The position numbers were made by a program, and so were the translations under genes. A stretch of 64,000 nucleotides of DNA, taken from NCBI GenBank assembly GCA_964564305.1, contig CAZMAM010000003.1, positions 8,856 to 72,855 of the forward strand, given 5' to 3'. This document shows, piece after piece, positions 1-8,770 of the stretch (position 1 is the first letter of the stretch; each line of letters starts with the position of its first letter). The notes beneath the pieces were generated by a model that had not been told where the DNA came from, searched no databases, and worked only from the letters and a program-made list of their open reading frames with translations. This DNA is from RGIG1959 sp964564305 (lineage in GTDB: Bacteria; Bacillota; Clostridia; Oscillospirales; Acutalibacteraceae).

Positions 1-1
1 T

Positions 2-292
2 GTGTCGTGTGAAATTCATTCCACCGGAATCGGGCGCGCTTATGTGAAGGTTACCGTTTCGCAAAAAACCGATTTCTTTCTAAGCGGTATCTTGGAAATG
101 ACCGGGGTGGCGGATGAAGAAACGCTTTTTTCCTCCACGGTTTACGCGGAATGTACGGATTTTACCGCGTATACATCTTTGATGAATTTCGATGTCTATT
201 GCAGCTCGCAGCTGAGTAATATGCAGCTGTTTGACAGCATCGGATCACTGTGGGCCAATGTTAAAAATTTTGCGCTCAAGCTGATCCATTAA
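2..292 (+). CDS. Unknown protein, probably 5'-truncated by the window edge
   Basis: The reading frame is open from base 2, where a GTG could be a start, so the gene may begin outside the window. The visible 96 residues have no membrane segment and no motif I recognise. They contain alternating hydrophobic stretches and three cysteines. The gene ends 35 nt before a DUF5702/TadG-like gene and a TadE-like gene. In tight or flexible locus (Tad) pilus regions such neighbours are often further pseudopilins or TadE/TadG-like proteins, so a related role is possible, but nothing in the sequence proves it. Confidence 0.5.
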   Translation: MSCEIHSTGIGRAYVKVTVSQKTDFFLSGILEMTGVADEETLFSSTVYAECTDFTAYTSLMNFDVYCSSQLSNMQLFDSIGSLWANVKNFALKLIH

Positions 293-327
293 TCGGAAAA
301 TAACGGGTGAAAAGAGGGAAAAATGGC

Positions 328-3018
328 ATGGATACACGCCGCCGAAAGAAAAAAGGCATTACCAAAGCAAAACTGCTTCGGGGCTTACGCGGATCAATTT
401 CTATTTTGCTCTGTCTGATTTTGGCTCCGTTTCTTTCGGTTGCGCTGGGATTGGTGGAATATGCGCGTCTGCAGCAGGTGATTGAACTGACCGAGGAAAT
501 TTACGAACTCACGGGCATGTCCGTTCTGGCCGATTATGACCCCTACATTCATAACCGATTTGGATTGCTGTGTGTTTCTCAGGAAGATTCGTTCGGCACC
601 GGATTTTCTGCGCAGCTTACCGAAAACGCAAAAATGATGGGCAATCAGATTTCCCTGAACAATATTTCCCTCACCGGAAAGATGTCGCTTCAAGATGCCG
701 ATACGCTGAAGAAGCAATTGATGGATGTCAGCGAACTGACCGTCACTTCGGCGGTGCTCGGAAAGGATTTTCATTTAGAAGAACTGCTGGAAAAATTAAA
801 CGAATTTTCCGGATTCCAGAATTTTACGAATGTTATCGACGGTTTGTCCACGGTGGCGGAAAAATTAAGTGATGTAGTGGACAAGCTGAATAAGTTAAAG
901 GATATGTTCGGAGATTTAAGGATTGCTATATACGATGCAACAAATTCCGCTAATAAACTGGTGGAGAAAACGGCCGATTTTTATAAGCGGCTTGGGGATA
1001 ACGGCGTAATGCTGAACGGCTCCGGGGAAACGGAGGAAACGGAAAACAGAGTATTGCAAGCTTTTGTGGGAAATTATTCGTTGGATTTACAATCTCTCTC
1101 TTCCGCCGGGAAAAGCTTGGTGGATGACTTTGGCAATGTCAAGGCAAATCTGGACGAGGTAAAATTGGCTATAGACGGATTAAAATCAGCGCTGCAAGCG
1201 GCGAAGGATGCTTTGGCGTCGATTAATTCCTCTTCCGCCGATAATACAGTCGATCCGAACGGAAAAATTACCCAAAGTGCGGTAGAACCAATGAATGCTG
1301 TTATCACTCAAATTGACACACTTGTGACCGATACGCTGAATTCGTTTAAAGAGGAAACGGTATCCGCACTGAAAGAAGTGATGCGCAAAATTGTAGAGGA
1401 AGCTTTTCAGCAATGCGGTCTTTCCCAAATGGTCCGGTACAGCGATATTATTGCCGGACGGTATTTTACGTTTCCGCTCAGCAGTCAGGCAAAAACGGAT
1501 CTTCTGGATTTGCTGGAGACGGTAAAAGAAATTTATGACAGCCAAGGAAGCGGGGATTTCACTTTGCTGCAATCATTTTTTAAGGAAAAGTTTATTCCGG
1601 ATTTGCATAATATTGATATTGGTAATTTTATTGGTAATTTATTGGACAAGATTGAACAAGCTTTGCAGGAGGCGGGAGAGAACATTGTCCAAAATGGAGA
1701 AGAAAAAGTCCAAAATATTCTGACGAAACTGGTCGAGATTGTCCGCTCCCTGTTCGATCTGGATATCTGTTATGAACCGGATTTTAACGCGCAGGTACAG
1801 ACCATCAGCGCATCCACCAGTTCTTATCAGGATTTTATCAATAATGTCAACAACTTAAATACAGCGGCGAGCGAATTTGGGGAATCATTAGTTCCCCTAA
1901 ATGTGGTGCAAATGTTTAAGTCCCTCGCAGGAATTTTTAAAAACATCTATAAAGTGATTCAATCCGTGTTTTCCATTATCGGGAATATTCTGAGTAACAT
2001 CGGATCGCTGGCGGGCGATATGTTCACCGGAAATTGGAAACAGCTTTACGAAAGGCTGCTGATCAGCGGATATATGCGGCATAATCTTCCCTGCCGAATT
2101 GACGACGCCGCCTTGGCTGCCGTGCCGGGCGGAGTGAGGGCACAACTGGCAGGGGAGGGACTGACCGGATTTCCATATGACGACATTGCGCGGCCGCCGG
2201 CTTATCCTTCCGCGCAAAGTACCGCAGAATCCTCGCTCTCGAGTATGAGCGGTCAGCTCTCGAATCTGCAAAACGGCAGGGGTGCAGACCGAGCATTTAA
2301 GGGCGCGGAAATGGAATTTATTTTGGCGGGGACCAATTCCGAGATCGCCAATCAGACCGTGGCGTTTCTCAACATTTATTTTCTGCGGCTGCTGCTGGAT
2401 ATTCCCTCTGTTTTTCAGGACGGGGCAGTGGCGGCAACCGCGGCAGCGGCCAGTGTGGCCTCTTGGCTTATCTATATTCTCTATATTCTGATAGAACCAT
2501 TTTGCGACACGATTCTCTTGGTCAACGGAGGAACCGTCGATTTGATTCGCAGCCAGTGTTATCTGACCCCGGTTAAAATACCAGACTTTCTTGAAACACT
2601 GACCGATGTCATCGTCTCCAATGCACAGTTAAGTGCGGCCGTGAAAAACGAAATCGACGGGAACCTGAAGGTAAAGATGAAGGAATATATCGACGAAAAT
2701 AATTACGAACCATCATCGGATGTAGACTCGTTGATGGACGGCGACGGGACACAAATCGATTACCGCACCACCATGCTGTTGCTGCTGTTTTTAGCCGTTG
2801 ATCCGGCAGATCAAATCAGACGTCTTCAGGATATCATTCGTATGGAGACCGAGCAGTATTATATCGATCAGGGAAAGACTTTTCGTTTCGGCGCAACATA
2901 TACGGCTTTGGAAATCGCGGCGAATGTGACATTTTACCCGTTTTTCGATCTCGGCGTCGCGTCGGGAGGGTCGCCTACGCTACCCGCCGGGCGAATCAGC
3001 CAATTTGTGGGGTATTGA
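328..3018 (+). CDS. DUF5702/TadG-like membrane-anchored pilus-locus protein
   Basis: This protein of about 896 residues opens with a very basic stretch (RRRKKKG) followed by one hydrophobic segment (about residues 22-45) ending in GLVEYARLQ. That is the TadE/TadG arrangement: a short cytoplasmic basic tail, one membrane helix, then a large exported domain. The exported part is long, helix-rich and full of D/E/K/N heptads, so coiled coils are likely between about 150 and 560. A second hydrophobic patch (AAAASVASWLIYILYI) lies near residue 715. An in-frame GTG exists at 307, but AGAGGG at 312-317 is correctly spaced for ATG 328, so I use 328. It precedes a TadE-like gene by 10 nt. The DUF5702 assignment rests on architecture and context. 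The protein is probably a structural or assembly factor of a Tad-type pilus. Confidence 0.65.
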   Translation: MDTRRRKKKGITKAKLLRGLRGSISILLCLILAPFLSVALGLVEYARLQQVIELTEEIYELTGMSVLADYDPYIHNRFGLLCVSQEDSFGTGFSAQLTENAKMMGNQISLNNISLTGKMSLQDADTLKKQLMDVSELTVTSAVLGKDFHLEELLEKLNEFSGFQNFTNVIDGLSTVAEKLSDVVDKLNKLKDMFGDLRIAIYDATNSANKLVEKTADFYKRLGDNGVMLNGSGETEETENRVLQAFVGNYSLDLQSLSSAGKSLVDDFGNVKANLDEVKLAIDGLKSALQAAKDALASINSSSADNTVDPNGKITQSAVEPMNAVITQIDTLVTDTLNSFKEETVSALKEVMRKIVEEAFQQCGLSQMVRYSDIIAGRYFTFPLSSQAKTDLLDLLETVKEIYDSQGSGDFTLLQSFFKEKFIPDLHNIDIGNFIGNLLDKIEQALQEAGENIVQNGEEKVQNILTKLVEIVRSLFDLDICYEPDFNAQVQTISASTSSYQDFINNVNNLNTAASEFGESLVPLNVVQMFKSLAGIFKNIYKVIQSVFSIIGNILSNIGSLAGDMFTGNWKQLYERLLISGYMRHNLPCRIDDAALAAVPGGVRAQLAGEGLTGFPYDDIARPPAYPSAQSTAESSLSSMSGQLSNLQNGRGADRAFKGAEMEFILAGTNSEIANQTVAFLNIYFLRLLLDIPSVFQDGAVAATAAAASVASWLIYILYILIEPFCDTILLVNGGTVDLIRSQCYLTPVKIPDFLETLTDVIVSNAQLSAAVKNEIDGNLKVKMKEYIDENNYEPSSDVDSLMDGDGTQIDYRTTMLLLLFLAVDPADQIRRLQDIIRMETEQYYIDQGKTFRFGATYTALEIAANVTFYPFFDLGVASGGSPTLPAGRISQFVGY

Positions 3019-3028
3019 GGAAGCGCAC

Positions 3029-3586
3029 ATGATGAAAGAAAACCGTACACAGGGCTCTTTGACTTTGGAAGCCTGTATTGTGGTGCCGATTTTTGTTGCG
3101 GTGATGCTGGTGGCCAACGGATTATTTATTCTTTTTATGGGCCAGCAGGTGATGTCGCATACGTTGCTGACGGCCGCGAAAAGTTTGGCGTTGGATCCGT
3201 ATTCTTCCGAAAGGGTGACGCAGAGCGGTGCGAGCGATTTGGCCGGGATGATCTTGGATATTACCGATGTGGTTCATGGAAATTATACATCCGCAGACAA
3301 ATGGTACGAAACGCATCCCGACGATTTACAGTTTCTCGCCAAAGAGCGGTTTTCCGCTTATCTGCGTTCTTCCCATAGCGATGCCGATGAATTACTTCAA
3401 ATGGTGGGGATCGAAAACGGCGTAGACGGGCTGGATTTTTCTCAAAGCCGCTATGCCGACGGTGTTTTGACCCTTACGTTGACGTACACGCAAAATTACC
3501 CCTTTAATGCGGCCGGGCTCGCTTCTTTTTCCCGCACCATGAGCGTACAGGTGAAAACCTTTGAATATAAAGCGTTAGGAGAATGA
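3029..3586 (+). CDS. TadE-like pseudopilin family protein
   Basis: A 185-residue protein with the TadE signature: short polar N-terminus, then GSLTLEACIVVPIF running into a hydrophobic helix of about 25 residues. In TadE-like proteins the Glu of the LEA motif sits at the start of the membrane helix and the segment is processed or retained like a type IV prepilin. The rest is a small soluble domain. A TTG at 3005 is in frame, but TGAGGAAG at 3016-3023 is placed for ATG 3029 (ATG 3032 follows directly). The gene sits 10 nt after the TadG-like gene and 7 nt before the FHA gene, so the three are almost certainly co-transcribed. The predicted role is a minor pilin or pilus assembly protein at the membrane. 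Confidence 0.75.
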   Translation: MMKENRTQGSLTLEACIVVPIFVAVMLVANGLFILFMGQQVMSHTLLTAAKSLALDPYSSERVTQSGASDLAGMILDITDVVHGNYTSADKWYETHPDDLQFLAKERFSAYLRSSHSDADELLQMVGIENGVDGLDFSQSRYADGVLTLTLTYTQNYPFNAAGLASFSRTMSVQVKTFEYKALGE

Positions 3587-3592
3587 GCGGAG

Positions 3593-5260
3593 ATGGATTT
3601 TACCTTTGAAAATCAAGGAACCACCACATATCTTGTGTATACCGTTAAAGATGGCGATGAAGTGGATTCCATGAGTCTGGGAATGATTATCAACAACAAA
3701 ATTCCCGGTGTGGCGCCGGCGGTGGTTACTCAGATGAATACGCGCCAATATATTAAATTTAACGTATCCGCCAGAGCATCCGTTAAGCAGTTTTTTTCCG
3801 GACCCGTCAACAAAAAGCGATTGCTGGGCATTTTTGCCGGGATTGCCGATGCAATGCTTTCCGCCGAAGATTACATGATCGATCCCGCCATGTTTATTCT
3901 CGATTTGGAACATATTTTCGCCGATGTTTCCACTTGCGACACCGTGCTCATCTGCCTGCCGATTGTCTCGAAAGAAAAGAAAACCGGCGATTCTCTGGAA
4001 ATGTTTTTCAAGAAAATTCTGTTTACCACACAGTTTGATCAAACCGAAAACTGCGATCATGTGGCGCGGATAATGAATTATCTCAACAGCGCTCCCGCGT
4101 TTTCGCTGGTGGAATTTCGCAAGCTGATAACCGCACTTTCGCAGGAGAGGGCGCCCGCCGCAGGCGCCGTGGAACAGACAAGACGGCCGGCTGCTCCTGC
4201 CGGCGCGTGGGAACGTCTGCCTCAAGCGGTTAATCCCGTTGTTCCGCAGCAGCAACCGGTGGCTGCGCAGCAGCCGCCTGTGCCGCAAAATTTTCGGCAA
4301 CCGGATGGGCATATTCCTTCGGCGACGCCGCCCGTGCCAAAACCTAAAAAGACCGCCAAACACGAAAAGAGCATGCCGGTGCCGCCGGGTCCCGGTATTC
4401 CAGCTGTTTCTCAAGGCCTCGGGAATTCCGCATCATCGCACAGTACTTCCGGGAGTGAAAAACCAATCAGTTGGTTTTATTTGATGCAGCATTACAACAA
4501 AGAAAATGCCGCCGCCTATAAAGCGCAAAAAGAAAAAAAGAAAGCGCAAAAAGCAGCAGCTGCTCCCGCTACTTCCGGGTATTCGGTTCCCGGCGCGCCA
4601 CAGAACGGTACGCCTGGTGCCCCCGGGTTTCCCGGAGCGGCGCCGAACGCGGCGCCCGTTACTCCCGTTTCCACCGGTGCGGCATCCAATGCGGGGGCTT
4701 TTCCCCCCGCGCCCACCGGTGTGGCGTACAATCGAATACCGTATGCTCCGCCTCCCAATCGACCGGTTGCACCGGCTGCCGTTTCTTCCCCTGCTATGCG
4801 CCCCGCTTCGCCCTCGGAAATCTCCGCGGCGCCGTTTGGCACTTCTGCGGGGAATCCCGTTCCGGGAAATATGGCCAATTTTGGGGACACCACCGTGCTG
4901 AATCCCGGCCGGGGCGGTGATACCACCGATCTGGCTACTTTGAATATGACGTCGTTTTCGGTGGCTTCTCCGTTTTTGATTCGCCGAAAAAACAATGAAC
5001 GCATTCGCATTGACAGGGCGGTTTTCCGTATCGGAAAAGAAAAAAGCAATGTCGATTATTTCGTCAGCGATAACGCTGCGGTCAGCCGAAGCCACGCGAA
5101 TATTCTTACCCGGGAGGGCAAATATTTTATTGTGGATACCGATTCCACCAATCATACCTTTGTCAATGGCGTGATGATACAAAGCCGGTCGGAAGTGCCG
5201 CTGAACAGCGGAGATACCGTGCGTTTTGCCAATGAAGAATTTGAATTTAAGGTGATGTGA
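3593..5260 (+). CDS. FHA-domain protein with DUF6382-like N-terminus
   Basis: The 555-residue protein has three parts. Residues 1-190 form a globular domain resembling DUF6382, common in Clostridia next to Tad or kinase genes. Residues about 195-455 are a Pro/Ala/Gly-rich low-complexity linker with a Lys/Ala patch. Residues about 470-553 are a forkhead-associated domain with FRIGKEKSNVDYFV, VSRSHANI and DTDSTNHTFVNG, which keeps the Arg, Ser, His and Asn positions used to bind phosphothreonine. No signal peptide or membrane helix is visible, so it should be cytoplasmic. The PP2C phosphatase and the Ser/Thr kinase directly downstream point to a phosphorylation-dependent adaptor, perhaps coupling kinase output to pilus assembly. 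The FHA assignment is firm and the coupling is inference. Confidence 0.85.
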   Translation: MDFTFENQGTTTYLVYTVKDGDEVDSMSLGMIINNKIPGVAPAVVTQMNTRQYIKFNVSARASVKQFFSGPVNKKRLLGIFAGIADAMLSAEDYMIDPAMFILDLEHIFADVSTCDTVLICLPIVSKEKKTGDSLEMFFKKILFTTQFDQTENCDHVARIMNYLNSAPAFSLVEFRKLITALSQERAPAAGAVEQTRRPAAPAGAWERLPQAVNPVVPQQQPVAAQQPPVPQNFRQPDGHIPSATPPVPKPKKTAKHEKSMPVPPGPGIPAVSQGLGNSASSHSTSGSEKPISWFYLMQHYNKENAAAYKAQKEKKKAQKAAAAPATSGYSVPGAPQNGTPGAPGFPGAAPNAAPVTPVSTGAASNAGAFPPAPTGVAYNRIPYAPPPNRPVAPAAVSSPAMRPASPSEISAAPFGTSAGNPVPGNMANFGDTTVLNPGRGGDTTDLATLNMTSFSVASPFLIRRKNNERIRIDRAVFRIGKEKSNVDYFVSDNAAVSRSHANILTREGKYFIVDTDSTNHTFVNGVMIQSRSEVPLNSGDTVRFANEEFEFKVM

Positions 5261-5282
5261 ACGGGACGGAGGCGAATATTCC

Positions 5283-6050
5283 GTGAATTTTTTGGCCGCG
5301 GCGGATACGGATATCGGCCTTACCAAAGCCACTAATCAGGACAGTCTGCTGGTAAAAGGGCTGAGCACGCGTTTGGGGCACATGGCTTTCGCCGTTTTGT
5401 GCGACGGCATGGGTGGATTGGAAAAAGGAGAATTGGCCAGCGCCGGCGTGGTGCGTGCGTTTGACCGATGGACAAATACCGCGCTGCCCGAACTTTGCCG
5501 CTCTTCTATGGACGATTCCGTTATGCGCGAACAGTGGACGGCGTTGATTGCCGAACAGAATCGAATTATCAAAGCATATGCGGCCGCGCGGGGAATTCGG
5601 ATGGGTACCACGGTAGTGGCGATGCTGCTGACCGAAACCCGGTATGTTATTTTGAATGTCGGTGATTCCCGCGCGTACGAACTGGGTGCAAATATCCGGC
5701 AAATCACCGAAGATCACAGTTTTGTGGCACGTGAAGTGGCCTTGGGCAATATGACGGAAATGCAAGCCAACCGGGACGAGCGCCGGAATGTTTTGCTGCA
5801 ATGTGTGGGTGCGTCCGACGAGGTGTACCCGGATATGTTTTTTGGAGATACCCGGCCCAATACGTCGTATTTGCTTTGTTCCGACGGCTTTCGGCACGAA
5901 ATTACTTCCGGGGAAATCTATGAGCATCTCAGCCCGAAAGCGGCGCCCAATCAGGACGCCATGAGTCGCGCGCTACGTCTTTTAATCGATTGGAATAAGC
6001 AGCGCAGGGAACCGGACAACATTTCTGCCGCATTGATTCGAACCTGTTGA
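5283..6050 (+). CDS. PP2C-family Ser/Thr protein phosphatase
   Basis: A 255-residue single-domain phosphatase of the PPM/PP2C type (PrpC/Stp-like). The ordered motifs are visible: AADTDIGLTKATNQDS near the start, FAVLCDGMGGLEKGE with the metal-binding DGMGG, ILNVGDSRAYEL, LLCSDGFRHEI and EPDNISAALI. The acidic residues that hold the two Mn/Mg ions are present. The protein is soluble and should reverse phosphorylation made by the kinase encoded 12 nt downstream. The start is GTG 5283, supported by GGACGGAGG ending 10 nt upstream. It follows the FHA gene by 22 nt. The size is normal for the family, and nothing suggests loss of activity. Confidence 0.9.
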   Translation: MNFLAAADTDIGLTKATNQDSLLVKGLSTRLGHMAFAVLCDGMGGLEKGELASAGVVRAFDRWTNTALPELCRSSMDDSVMREQWTALIAEQNRIIKAYAAARGIRMGTTVVAMLLTETRYVILNVGDSRAYELGANIRQITEDHSFVAREVALGNMTEMQANRDERRNVLLQCVGASDEVYPDMFFGDTRPNTSYLLCSDGFRHEITSGEIYEHLSPKAAPNQDAMSRALRLLIDWNKQRREPDNISAALIRTC

Positions 6051-6062
6051 GGAGGTGCGCAC

Positions 6063-7748
6063 ATGCTGGAAATCGGTTCCGTCTTGGACGGAAAGTACAA
6101 GATTTTAAATAAAGTCGGGCAGGGCGGCATGAGCGTCGTCTATCTTGCGATGAACGAAAAAGCCAACAAGCAATGGGCGGTAAAAGAAGTTCGCAAAGAC
6201 GGGGTGATGAATTTCGAGGAAGTCCGTCAGGGACTGGTTGCGGAAACAGATATTCTCAAGCGATTGAGTCACCCCAATCTGCCCAGCATTATTGACGTTA
6301 TCGATACCGACGAATCGTTTATCATCGTGATGGATTATATTCAGGGGAACTCTCTGAGCAAAGCGCTGGAGGAATACGGGGCGCAGCCGCAGGAAAATGT
6401 AATTGAGTGGGCAAAACAGCTCACCGATGTGCTTGGTTATTTGCACAGCCGCACTCCGCCGATTATCTACCGAGATATGAAGCCTGCAAATATTATGCTG
6501 AAACCGGACGGCAATGTTATGCTGATTGATTTCGGTACCGCAAGGGAGTTTAAAGAAAAAAATCTTGCGGACACCACTTGTTTGGGCACTGTCGGTTATG
6601 CCGCGCCGGAGCAGTTCGGCGGTATGGGACAGACGGATGCCCGAACGGACATTTATTGTTTGGGGGCAACGCTTTATCATTTGGTGACCGGAATGAATCC
6701 GTGCGAGCCCCCTTACGAGATCCGCCCGATCAGGGATATCAATCCCACGCTCTCCGGCGGGCTTGAGCGCATTATCCTTAAATGCACTCAGCGCAACCCG
6801 AACGACCGGTATCAGTCCGCGGCAGAGCTGATGTATGCGCTGGAACACGTCAACGAGATTGACGATAAATATCTGAAGCGGCAAAAACGCAAGCTGTTCG
6901 GGTTTTTGGTTCCCGCCGCGTTGTGCTTGGTTTTTGCCGGGTCGTCCGTTTGGGGATATGTTTCGGCGGAAACCAAAAAAGGGGAAAATTACGATTATCT
7001 CCTCAAGAGTGCTGCTGTTCCCCAAGATTATCTTGACGCGATGGTGACCGATCCCACCCGATGGGAAGCGTATTTGGGCACAGACGAATACAGCGGCCTT
7101 ATCGATACACTGATTGCGGACGGAGAGTTAAGCGCTCAGGACAGCGCGGTGCTGATGAAATTGCGCAGCGGGTTGGATTCCGTCGATTTGCAGGGATATG
7201 CTACGGTCACCGACGCTTTGGGTACATTGGAGCGGGAAGATCCGGATAAATACCGGGATGTTTGCTTTTCGATCGGAGAGGCTTATCTGTTTTACTATAC
7301 CGTAGATGTGGAAAAAGATCGGTATCAGGCGGCGGCCTCTTGGTTTCAGGCGGCGGTGGATAAATATCCGGTGGCGCAGATATATTGCGATATTTCCGAA
7401 TGTTTGCAAAATATCGATAAATACACCAAAGCGGATCAGTATGCCAGCCTGTATGAGGAATATCAAACGCTGTGGGCGCAGATTCGCCAGCTTGCCGATG
7501 ATTCCGATCGGTTTGACGATGATTTGCGCTTGCGGGTTTGGAAGGAAACCGTCAATATGATTCGCAATAACGCTGCCCGGTTTTGCGAAGTAGCATCGCA
7601 GGATGAAATCACCGGTGTGCTGGACAACATAACTCAGAAAAGCGACGGAATTACCAATGCCTTTCTTCAGGACAGCATCGGCGATTTGCGGGAAATCATT
7701 GCGACAACCAAAACAAAGGTGCTTTCCGTAAAGGACACCGACACCTGA
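6063..7748 (+). CDS. Membrane Ser/Thr protein kinase (PknB/PrkC type, no PASTA repeats)
   Basis: Residues 1-270 are a Hanks-type kinase: glycine loop GQGGMSVVYLA, the lysine in WAVKEVRKDG, catalytic loop IIYRDMKPANIML (Tyr in place of the usual His of HRD, a common variant in this group), DFGTAREF and GTVGYAAPEQF. After KRQKRK a membrane helix follows (about residues 281-302, FLVPAALCLVFAGSSVWGY). The outer part of about 255 residues is helical and TPR-like (for example ASWFQAAVDKYPVAQIYCDI). It lacks the PASTA repeats of PrkC/PknB, so the signal sensed is probably different from muropeptide. GAGGAGGTG lies just before ATG 6063. It forms a kinase-phosphatase-FHA set with the two preceding genes. 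All catalytic residues needed for activity are present. Confidence 0.9.
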   Translation: MLEIGSVLDGKYKILNKVGQGGMSVVYLAMNEKANKQWAVKEVRKDGVMNFEEVRQGLVAETDILKRLSHPNLPSIIDVIDTDESFIIVMDYIQGNSLSKALEEYGAQPQENVIEWAKQLTDVLGYLHSRTPPIIYRDMKPANIMLKPDGNVMLIDFGTAREFKEKNLADTTCLGTVGYAAPEQFGGMGQTDARTDIYCLGATLYHLVTGMNPCEPPYEIRPIRDINPTLSGGLERIILKCTQRNPNDRYQSAAELMYALEHVNEIDDKYLKRQKRKLFGFLVPAALCLVFAGSSVWGYVSAETKKGENYDYLLKSAAVPQDYLDAMVTDPTRWEAYLGTDEYSGLIDTLIADGELSAQDSAVLMKLRSGLDSVDLQGYATVTDALGTLEREDPDKYRDVCFSIGEAYLFYYTVDVEKDRYQAAASWFQAAVDKYPVAQIYCDISECLQNIDKYTKADQYASLYEEYQTLWAQIRQLADDSDRFDDDLRLRVWKETVNMIRNNAARFCEVASQDEITGVLDNITQKSDGITNAFLQDSIGDLREIIATTKTKVLSVKDTDT

Positions 7749-7764
7749 TAAAGGAGAACATCGC

Positions 7765-8253
7765 GTGACTTACGAAACGTATCGATATATTTTTATCGTC
7801 GGCGCCATTTTGTCCGGAATAATGCTGGCGGTGGCCGTGCTCCTGTTCTTTCTGCTGCACATTCCCACCGTTATCGGGGATATCACCGGGCGTAATGCGC
7901 GCAGAGGAATCGAGGAGATTCGCGGCCGAAATTTCGGAGCCGGGAACAAATCCGCAAAACTTTCATCATCGGCGGGAACCGGTGCGAAGCAGGCGGGCAA
8001 AAGTTCCGCCGTCGTGCGCCCGGTTGCCCGGTCCTTTACCGCAACGGGCAGGATGGGAACCGCCAAGCTGAGTACCGTTGAATTGCTCCACAGCGCACAG
8101 GAAACCACTTTGCTGAAAAACGCTGAACATGACGACAAGGGGCCGGCAGCGCCCGTTTACGCAGAAACAGCTTTGTTGGCCGCATCCGATGCATCCGCTT
8201 TTTTTGTGGAATACGAAATATGTTTTATTCACACCGAAGAAATCATTGCGTGA
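7765..8253 (+). CDS. Small single-pass membrane protein of unknown function
   Basis: A 162-residue protein starting at GTG 7765, preceded by AAGGAGAA. One strongly hydrophobic helix lies at about residues 8-33 (IFIVGAILSGIMLAVAVLLF), followed by HIPTVIGDITGRNARRGIEEI and a low-complexity Ser/Ala/Gly/Lys-rich segment with several Thr and Ser residues that could be kinase substrates. The motif T-G-R-N-A-R-R-x-I-E-x-I after the helix may be a family signature, but I cannot name the family. It lies 16 nt after the kinase gene and is surely co-transcribed with it. A role in the kinase/pilus locus is inferred from position only. Confidence 0.6.
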   Translation: MTYETYRYIFIVGAILSGIMLAVAVLLFFLLHIPTVIGDITGRNARRGIEEIRGRNFGAGNKSAKLSSSAGTGAKQAGKSSAVVRPVARSFTATGRMGTAKLSTVELLHSAQETTLLKNAEHDDKGPAAPVYAETALLAASDASAFFVEYEICFIHTEEIIA

Positions 8254-8287
8254 AGATTTTAAGATTGCTTAAAGAAGGTGCATAACC

Positions 8288-8770
8288 GTGCGCAAAAACC
8301 CCATTTATCCGATGAGGGCGTCCGTTTTGTGTTTTGCCGTTTCCTTTTTTTCGCTCAGTGCGATACCTCTGGCACAGCTTTGCCCGGAAACTGTGAACAA
8401 AATTTTGGGATATGTGATTGCGGCGGTGTTTTGGCTGTTTTTATTTTCCGGGACGGTCTTGTTTTGGTTGGCGAAAAAACGGATCAGGCCGTACCGGCGA
8501 AAATTGAAATCCGTGGGTGAACTTTCCGCTTCCCGTCTCCCGGGCGTTTTTCGTTTTTCCCGTCGGCCGCTTTCTCTGATTATGTATGGGATTATTTTGG
8601 TGGGAGCGGTGTTGATTATTACCGACATCATTTTTTCTTATGTGCCTTCGGCGGTGATGTTTCCGATTCTTTCGGTTACTTTGTTTGCGTTTGCGCTCCA
8701 CTGTATTGTGGACAGCGAAACATATCAGGTCTTTCTGAAATACAGGAAAGGGATGGGTGCAGAGTTATGA
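8288..8770 (+). CDS. Small multi-pass membrane protein of unknown function
   Basis: A 160-residue hydrophobic protein with about four predicted membrane helices: residues about 10-28, 36-58, 96-115 and 122-140. A basic loop (KKRIRPYRRKLKS) between the second and third suggests that loop faces the cytoplasm. The start is GTG 8288 with AAGAAGG upstream at 8272-8278. Its stop codon overlaps the ATG of the giant surface protein (ATGA at 8767-8770), so the two are translationally coupled. That suggests a shared function, perhaps in localisation or export. No family recognised. Confidence 0.6.
   Translation: MRKNPIYPMRASVLCFAVSFFSLSAIPLAQLCPETVNKILGYVIAAVFWLFLFSGTVLFWLAKKRIRPYRRKLKSVGELSASRLPGVFRFSRRPLSLIMYGIILVGAVLIITDIIFSYVPSAVMFPILSVTLFAFALHCIVDSETYQVFLKYRKGMGAEL

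Noticed and set aside
3575..4414. 279-codon minus-strand frame
   Set aside because: Antisense shadow of the DUF6382-like region; no ribosome binding site or motif.
4433..5332. 299-codon minus-strand frame across the FHA gene
   Set aside because: Antisense to a well-supported gene; composed of low-complexity Arg/Gly/Ser from the Pro/Ala linker.
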